64,000 nucleotides of DNA from Porpolomopsis calyptriformis (lineage: Eukaryota > Basidiomycota > Agaricomycetes > Agaricales > Hygrophoraceae), in the NCBI GenBank assembly GCA_951640195.1, contig OX621172.1, forward strand, positions 620,001-684,000. Reading direction: 5' to 3'. A program made the position numbers and the translations under genes. Each line of letters opens with the position of its first letter. The first letter of the stretch is position 1. The notes below the pieces were generated by a model. It worked only from the letters and a program-made list of their open reading frames with translations, searched no databases and was not told where the DNA came from. Below, piece by piece: positions 57,940 to 64,000 of the stretch.

Positions 57940-60242
57940 TTACACTAATGATGCGATCCCATTACTCCAATTGTTGTGTTGGGCATTCTCGTTGGCTCGG
58001 TCCTCCCCAAGAAATCCACAGATAGTTCCATCCAGAGCATCCCTCTTAGTTCCTGCACATCTGACCACTCCGTCCGTACCATAAAATTTTTCCAAGCCCG
58101 ATAACTCCCTCAAAACCTTTTCGTAATTTCCCAAAAAGTTATGCGAACGGACGTCCGAATTCCCAACCGTCAAGCCGTGTCCCAGCGTAACGCACCACAC
58201 ACCACCGACTGACACGCTGTGCGCATCTGGATCCACCCCTTGGTCCGAACCAGAGGGAAGAAGCAGGAGAGAGTAGACTGCGTCGCACGCCATAAGTTCG
58301 GGTGAGGAGATATGAGCCGGGAATACCCAGTTGTCCTTCGACACGACCGGATGCCACGGTGTAACTTTGAGGTCACCAATCTGGCAAAGGAGAGCCTCGC
58401 CGGAGGTGATATCCGTGCGCATGACAACGGCAACCTTATTCGTTCCATTGAGCGTTCGGACATCCATCCCTCTCTTCAACTCGTCTACTCTCACGTACCG
58501 CCCTCCGGGCAACGCCACGAGGCAATCACCAGCGAAGCACGGGCCGGAAACACTATAATACGCCGACATGGATTTCAACGCTCGTGGGGGAACGCTCGAA
58601 CGAACGGATGGCTTTGGTGGGGGCAACGCCATGAACGCAGCATCTAGTTTGTCGCGTTCCTCCGTGAATACTGTGGAGTGGCGGCCATAGACCTGGAGGC
58701 CAAAATCCTTGAAGTTGCCGCATTGTTGCCGTTGGTGAGATCGAGCGAGGGAAGGGAGATAATGTCTCCCCCACCGACCGTAATTTGCAGCCTCGAGCGC
58801 GAGTGTTCCTTCTCCCGACACGTCCTTCTCAAGCGCAAGAGCGTCCGCATGATTCGCGAGAACAGGAGAGGTGGTGATACTCATGGAGAGTGCTTCGAGT
58901 GATTTCACGGAACTGGGGAGATCAGACTGATTGATCGACCAAATGATCTCCACAAACTGAAGACGAGCGGCGTGATATTTGATGGAAGCAAGGTCAGGCG
59001 TAGCGTTAGTAGGGAGCGTCACCTGGACCTTGCGATCCTTGCTGGAAGTCGAAGGTCGATAATTGAGCGTTGCGACGACGTTTTTGGGAACTTCGCTTAA
59101 GGTAAGTAAGAGATCTGTCGTCTGGCCGAATTGTAAATCGCCTGCTGCTATTTGTATGCCCCAAGTGGCCTTGGTAACAGGGAAACCGCCATTGACCTCG
59201 ACAGTCACCCCGTCTGGTATTTCAACATCCAGCCGCACGCGTGGCGCGTAGGTGGCGTATGCGTTTGCAACAGCATTGACAAATACCGTACCGACGATTC
59301 CGGAGTCGGGGATAAAGGAGTATCCACCACCGCCGACCTGCGCAATTTCAAGTAACAGAGGAGAGTCCAGTGAATAGCCAAAGCCGAAAGTGTTGATGTT
59401 AAACAGGTGGGAATTGTCAAGGGTGTCTAGGTAAGTCTTCAGCGTAGGTATGTGTCCCTCCGGAGGGTTGATATTGGGCATTCCGTCGGTAAGCAGGAAA
59501 AGGGTCGAGAACCGAGGCAATAAAGAAGTCGCATCCTTAGACCCTGCTTGCCCGGCTTTGGACTTGAATCCAAAAAAACTGGATTTCGGGCTCGACGCTG
59601 GCAAGATTCCTCTGAGTAGATCCATGCCCATTTTAAGACCACCCCATAAGTTCGTGCAATCTAATGGTTCAAGTTTACCGATGGCATCAAGAACCTGAGA
59701 GCGTCCCTTTTCCGTCATTTCGGTGAAATTGGTTTTCACCTGAGTATACTTGATTAATGAGAAGAAAGCGAGATGAGAATAAAACATACTTCAGCGGTGT
59801 CGCTGAATGTGACGAGGGCAATGCGATCGTCTGGAAACAGGACGGTCAATATTGGATGCAAGATGATTAACGGCTGAAGACCCTCACCTTTTTGCATAGT
59901 CGCAATGATTGTCCTAAGTGCATGCTTCACAACGTCCAACACACTAAGTCCAGTGCTTTCGGCAGGCGCTCCAGTCGTGGGGTCGGCTGGAATGGGCGCC
60001 TCAGTGCCCATAGAACCAGACACATCAATAACGCAGCATATATCCAACGGCGGACGTTTCTTAGGATCCTTAGCTTGGGTGCCCTGCGGCGGGACAATCG
60101 ATAACAGAACTTGTTTGGAATCGAGATCTGCCGAGAGTGTGATCGATGGTGAGTCCAAGTCTGGCGCGGTGGACACCGCCGTCGTGGTCGACGCCAAGGA
60201 ACCAACAGTGTCAGTTCTTGCGATGGGCTGTTTGATTTGCAT
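57940..60242 (-). CDS. VWA-Hint (Vint) protein
   Basis: Three exons (60242-59888, 59830-59790, 59739-57940) give 731 residues. The von Willebrand A domain has a complete metal site: VIDVSGSMG, DCTNLWGGL, LLTDGMPN. A beta-rich middle follows, then a C-terminal Hint domain starting GPCFAGDCLVALPGG (candidate nucleophile Cys) with VTPWHPV as the TxxH block. Hint domains cleave themselves, as in inteins and hedgehog; fungal VWA-Hint proteins are known but poorly studied. ATG 60242 (MQIKQPIARTDTVGSLAST) is the first in frame. The U-box seen in some relatives is absent. Confidence 0.85.
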
Positions 60243-60534
60243 GAGTGTTGGCTGGATTGCTCGACCCTTCAACGTGTGACCTTTATGGGGTATTTACCGC
60301 ACAGCCTCCTTACATGCGCAGTACCGCAGCCTCGGATCCGATGCCAGGCAATGCTTTACTGACTATTGAACGAGAGCAGGGAGAAGGCGGGTCCAAATTT
60401 CATGTTCACGTATCTCGTCAGCGCACCTGCCACCCAAGCAGAGGAGATAGGGGTTACAAGAATGTGTTGTGGCGGTAACTGTAGAAGATCTTCCTGGAGA
60501 CGATTTGAGTGTGTATGAATGCACGGACCACTAT
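60243..60534. other. Spacer between VWA-Hint gene and copia relic
   Basis: 292 bp, promoter side of the VWA-Hint gene. No gene, LTR or repeat is recognised. Confidence 0.4.
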
Positions 60535-61501
60535 CTAAATACCCTTCGTATACAATATGCCTTTGAGTAAAAGGGCACCACTTGGGTTTCGGAGAGTACA
60601 GGGTATTGTCGTCGTCGTCATTATCGGCATATGGGCAACTTCGAACAGTGTACTTCTGTAATAGTCGCAGCGGATATGTCTCCGCTCTTTACGGCTTCGT
60701 TTGGGGCTAACGTCCAGAGCAGTACCTGTGTTGGATTTTGTAGTAGTAGTTTCTCGCAGGCGAGCTTCCTCGTCGAGACGTCCAATTACTGAGTTGACCT
60801 GGAGCTGGTCCGGGGAGGTAGCGTCGAGGGAAATGATAAATGATGAGTACAAATCAGGGAGACCCTGCGTGAGTGCAAAGATCAATATCACAGATTTCGA
60901 ATTTGACAGCTTCGAGGTCGAAGGCGGCATTTCGAACGCTGGCAATTCAGGCTTGCGTGGATTGGGCATCCTGTTTGACCATGGAAAAGAAGGGGCGGCG
61001 CATCGGCGTTCCAAAGCCTCGGGAACGATGGACGAGAGCGAGATTATCCCAAATTTCTTTCGGGTCATCGTATCGTGCATGGGGAAGCTGTAGCTTTTCA
61101 ATGTGAAGTATGATTTTGACCCAGGCGAGATTCTGCTTTCGGAGAAAAGCCTTCGTGGGCTTTGAATTCAGAGGGGACGAGGGGGCAACCTCATCACCTG
61201 AAACGATCTCTCACAGATCTTTCTCCACGAGCAGAGCTCCCATCTTTATTCTCCAATCGGCATAATTTGCATCGTTGAGTTTTTCGAATAACACCTCGGG
61301 CATGGTGGGTCGTTTGAGCACTAGCTGGGGATTCTTTGCTGAGCTTTTTGTTTCAGTAGCTTGCTTCTTTTTGCTACGATGACGGTCAACTCGGTTGCCG
61401 GCGGACCCTCCTGGTAGACGGTGGTAAGCAAACGCTGGGTGCGACCTGCTTGTGTCGGGAAAACGGGAAATGGTTTGCACCTCGTTGAGCCCCTCAAACA
61501 C
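60535..61501 (-). pseudogene. Ty1/copia gag relic
   Basis: Read on the minus strand, fragments of a copia gag lie in order but in different frames: LFEKLNDANYADWRIKMGAL (start domain), then KQNLAWVKIILHIEKLQL and DDPKEIWDNLALVHRSRGFG ending at a stop near 60957. In a shifted frame come FALTQGLPDLYSSFIISLDA, DQLQVNSVIGRLDEEARLRE and RCDYYRS, a decayed zinc knuckle. No protease, integrase, reverse transcriptase or LTR is visible. It is an old truncated insertion at the border of the conserved gene block. Confidence 0.8.
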
Positions 61502-61771
61502 GTAAGAGACGTTCTCTAGTTTGATACACGCACGGCTGGTCCACCACCTTCAGGAGAGAGATAATATCATCTTTAGTGAGATGAGGATGGCTAGCGTTTC
61601 AACCTCCAATTCTCAATCCCGCTCGGAGGACTTTCCACTGGGCCTTAACCCTTGTTCTTTGGCGCGTATTGGGGGTGTAGCATCAGGGAGAGAAAAACAC
61701 CTTCATAGTCGGAGAATAAATCGCAATAGCCAACGCTGTGTCGAGGTATCGCTCACCTTCACATCACCATC

Positions 61772-64000
61772 ATGACCAGCACCACAACCCACATCCACGA
61801 CAGCACTATCAACTCTGCTGGGCGTGATCAGTTCAACATCAACATCAACTATCATGGCAATCCGCCAGGTGAGTTAGCGCCGTAATGAGATCTGTGGAAC
61901 GATGACTTGGACGGTCAATTCATCCGCCAATGCATTCATCTCCGATCCCTTCCTTTTAGATATCACAGCTGACTTCCGTTATCAATTAGATCGTGACCGC
62001 GAGCCAGTATCACGACAATCCATCAATGATTCTCCCACCGGTCGTCTCTCCGTCCACTTTATTGGAAGAGACGAACAAGTAGAGTTCTTACGGAATGCTC
62101 TGACCAAGGCGCCGAACGATGGGCCAAGCTGTTGTGCTGTATATGGGATGCCCGGTGTCGGCAAATCGCAGCTAGTATTGCGTTACGCCAAGATCTCATT
62201 TGATGGGGGCCAGTACTTTTACATTTTCTGGATATCAGCTACCAATGTCGACAAACTGAAGGATGGACTTGCGAATGTTCTCGATGTCATATGCCATCCC
62301 GATCGCCACCTGCAGGAACAAGATGCGAAATTAACTGCAGCTCGACGGTGGTTAGAACAAGCCCACGACGATTGGCTTCTCATTTTCGATAACGTCGAGA
62401 GGACTTCAATTGATTTTTTTCGGACACACCTTCCTCACAGAAATGTTCGGGGCAACATTCTCTTTACGACTCGGACCGCAGACGTCGCTGAGGCCCTGGT
62501 TACTATCGCAGGAAATCAGCATTCCACCCTCGAAATTCACCCTCTTACACTTCTTGATTCTGCAAATCTTCTTTTACAAGATGCTGGTGTGAATATGGAG
62601 CTCGTAACACCTTCTCTATTGAGCCGTGCCGAAGAATTGGTCGAATTTATCGGTCGGCTTCCTCTTGCCGTTGTCCAAGCCGCATCTTTTATGAAACAGA
62701 CCCACACCACTTTAGACGAAATGTATGAAATGTACAAGGGTGATGAAAAGATGGATGTAGGTTCCTATGCACTGAAGTATGGCTTGTGTTGTACTTAATT
62801 CTTATTCACTCATAATCACAGGTTGTCGGATGGGAGAACGACTTGACTCCATACCAGGAGCGATCGGTAGCGATCACGTTCACTAAACAATTCAACAAAT
62901 TGCAAGAATAATCTATCGATATCGGCAACCTGTTCAAAATTCTTTCTTTCCTCGACCCTGAGAAAATCTCGGTTGCGATGCTCGTTGAAGGCGCCAAAGA
63001 ATGGTCGCACCCACAATATCTCCTAGACCATACCTCATCTCAACCCGAGCCTGGTTCTCGTATATTCCTCGAGTTTCGTTCATTGGTCTCCCTGATTTGT
63101 TCAACGGCAAAATTGCGGATGGCCTTACAGAAATTACAAGCGCTGTCTCTCGTGGAATATCGGTCTACTGACCGTAACTCTTCGCTGTGGATGCACGATC
63201 TACTCCGCTTTATAAGACACGAGAACGCGAAAAAAGAAGACACGTATCGGGAATGGCTTCACTCATCAGTCTCACTCATTTGTGGCACGTTCAGACACAC
63301 AAGACCCTAGATCGCCACAATGGTGGGCTGAATACGAAGAGTTCCTGCCACATTTGCGATCGCTCAATCGGTGGTGGAATAGCCAGGATGGCACGAACCT
63401 TGAACTAGTTGACTCAAATCAGAGGATGGTGTTGTATATGAAGAGTCGGGGAAGATACAACGATGCAGAATTTTTGGGGAAGCAAGTCTTTGAAGCGTAT
63501 GAAACGAAGTTCGGATGTACTCATCCGTTCACTCTTACGTCGATAAACCGCCTCGCGTCTGTTCACGAGTCACAAGGACGATACGACGAGGCTGAAACAC
63601 TCTACAAGCGTGCATTAGCTGGCCGCGAGATGCATTTGGGTTCTGATCACCCAAATACCCTTGATTCGGTAAACAACCTTGCAGGCGTTGAATTCTCACA
63701 AGGGCGATACAATGAGGCTGAGACTCTTTACAAGCGTGGGTTAGCTGGCCGCGAGATGCATTTGGGTTCTGATCACCCAGATACGCTTGCTTCGGTAAAC
63801 AACCTCGCTTTTGTTTACTCCTCACAAGGGCGATACAATGAGGCTGAGACTCTTTACAAGCGGGCCCTAGTCGGCATTGAGAATTCCCTGGGGACCCACC
63901 ATCCAAATACTCGGATCGCGAGTGAGAACCTTGCTGTTCTCTATTGGTCACAAGGGCGACGTGACGAAGCAAAATCCATCTTGCAGAAGTATTTTCTGCC
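61772..64000 (+). pseudogene. NLR-type protein: NB-ARC plus TPR repeats, disrupted, runs off the edge
   Basis: Exons 61772-61868, 61960-62756 and 62822 onward. The N-terminus is short (STINSAGRDQFNININYHG). NB-ARC blocks follow: YGMPGVGKSQL (P-loop), WLLIFDNVE (Walker B), GNILFTTRTADV, GRLPLAVVQAASFM, FLDPEKISVAMLVEGA and MHDLLRFI. TPR repeats of 42 residues fill the 3' part (RYNEAETLYKRALAG, HPNTLDSVNNLA). Two defects: TAA at 62909-62911 in frame where relatives have Gln, and a change of frame near 63290-63310 between SLICGTFRH and DPRSPQWWAEYEEF. Fungal NLRs sense non-self and can trigger cell death. It is a pseudogene unless these are sequence errors. Confidence 0.85.
63541..63966 (+). repeat. 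Tandem 126-bp TPR-coding repeats
   Basis: Units of exactly 126 bp (42 codons). Long blocks are identical at DNA level between neighbours: TTAGCTGGCCGCGAGATGCA and following bases at 63615 and 63741; TCACAAGGGCGATACAATGA and following at 63697 and 63823. Codon-level identity points to recent homogenisation. The first and last units are more diverged. Confidence 0.85.

Noticed and set aside
63535..63972. 145-codon minus-strand open frame with repeats
   Set aside because: It is the reverse shadow of the 126-bp TPR-coding repeat; it has no independent protein features.
1..64000. CRISPR arrays, bacterial operons or phage genes
   Set aside because: No spacer-repeat pattern; introns and gene families are fungal throughout.

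Overview
The window is nuclear DNA of a filamentous basidiomycete, most likely an agaricomycete. The evidence is many short introns (about 50-65 bp), a Plavaka-type DNA transposon with its DUF6698 partner gene, a chromodomain Ty3/gypsy retrotransposon, agaricomycete-style F-box proteins, a basidiomycete YJR142W-like Nudix protein and an NB-ARC/TPR NLR at the right edge. No species can be named from sequence alone. I saw no rRNA, tRNA or CRISPR.

Layout. 0.1-23.1 kb is an accessory block. A unit made of a minus-strand DEDDy 3'-5' exonuclease gene and a divergent plus-strand F-box gene occurs twice (0.99-3.8 kb and 11.65-14.5 kb). A third exonuclease copy at 22.1-23.1 kb has no F-box partner. 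Copies of a degraded ~130-bp repeat lie between the units. Three mobile elements have landed in this array: a 6.9-kb self-priming Ty3/gypsy chromovirus (3941-10841, TSD CAGAG), a 308-bp mariner-like MITE (11163-11470, TSD TA, with an empty paralogous site at 21920) and a 7-kb Plavaka element (14819-21786) with a 10-exon, 1222-codon open transposase and a divergent DUF6698 gene.

23.5-60.2 kb is a dense, conserved housekeeping region: POB3 (FACT), an RA-PH protein, a DCAF4-like WD40 protein, a homeodomain factor, a polytopic membrane protein, an aquaglyceroporin, a ZIP zinc transporter, a GH75 chitosanase, the mRNA-capping RNA triphosphatase, a Rad60-like SUMO-domain protein, a GCFC-domain protein, a Cdc25-like rhodanese phosphatase, a mitochondrial membrane protein, a CAMK-like kinase, a Nudix protein, a POM34-like nucleoporin and a VWA-Hint protein. 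Several neighbours share divergent promoters of only 50-120 bp.

60.5-64 kb turns accessory again: a Ty1/copia gag relic, then an NLR (NB-ARC plus TPR repeats) that runs off the edge and carries an in-frame stop and a frameshift.

Exon boundaries were worked out by hand from GT/GC...AG sites and reading-frame continuity. Where phases are given, the frame closed exactly; where they are not, only the gene span is offered.
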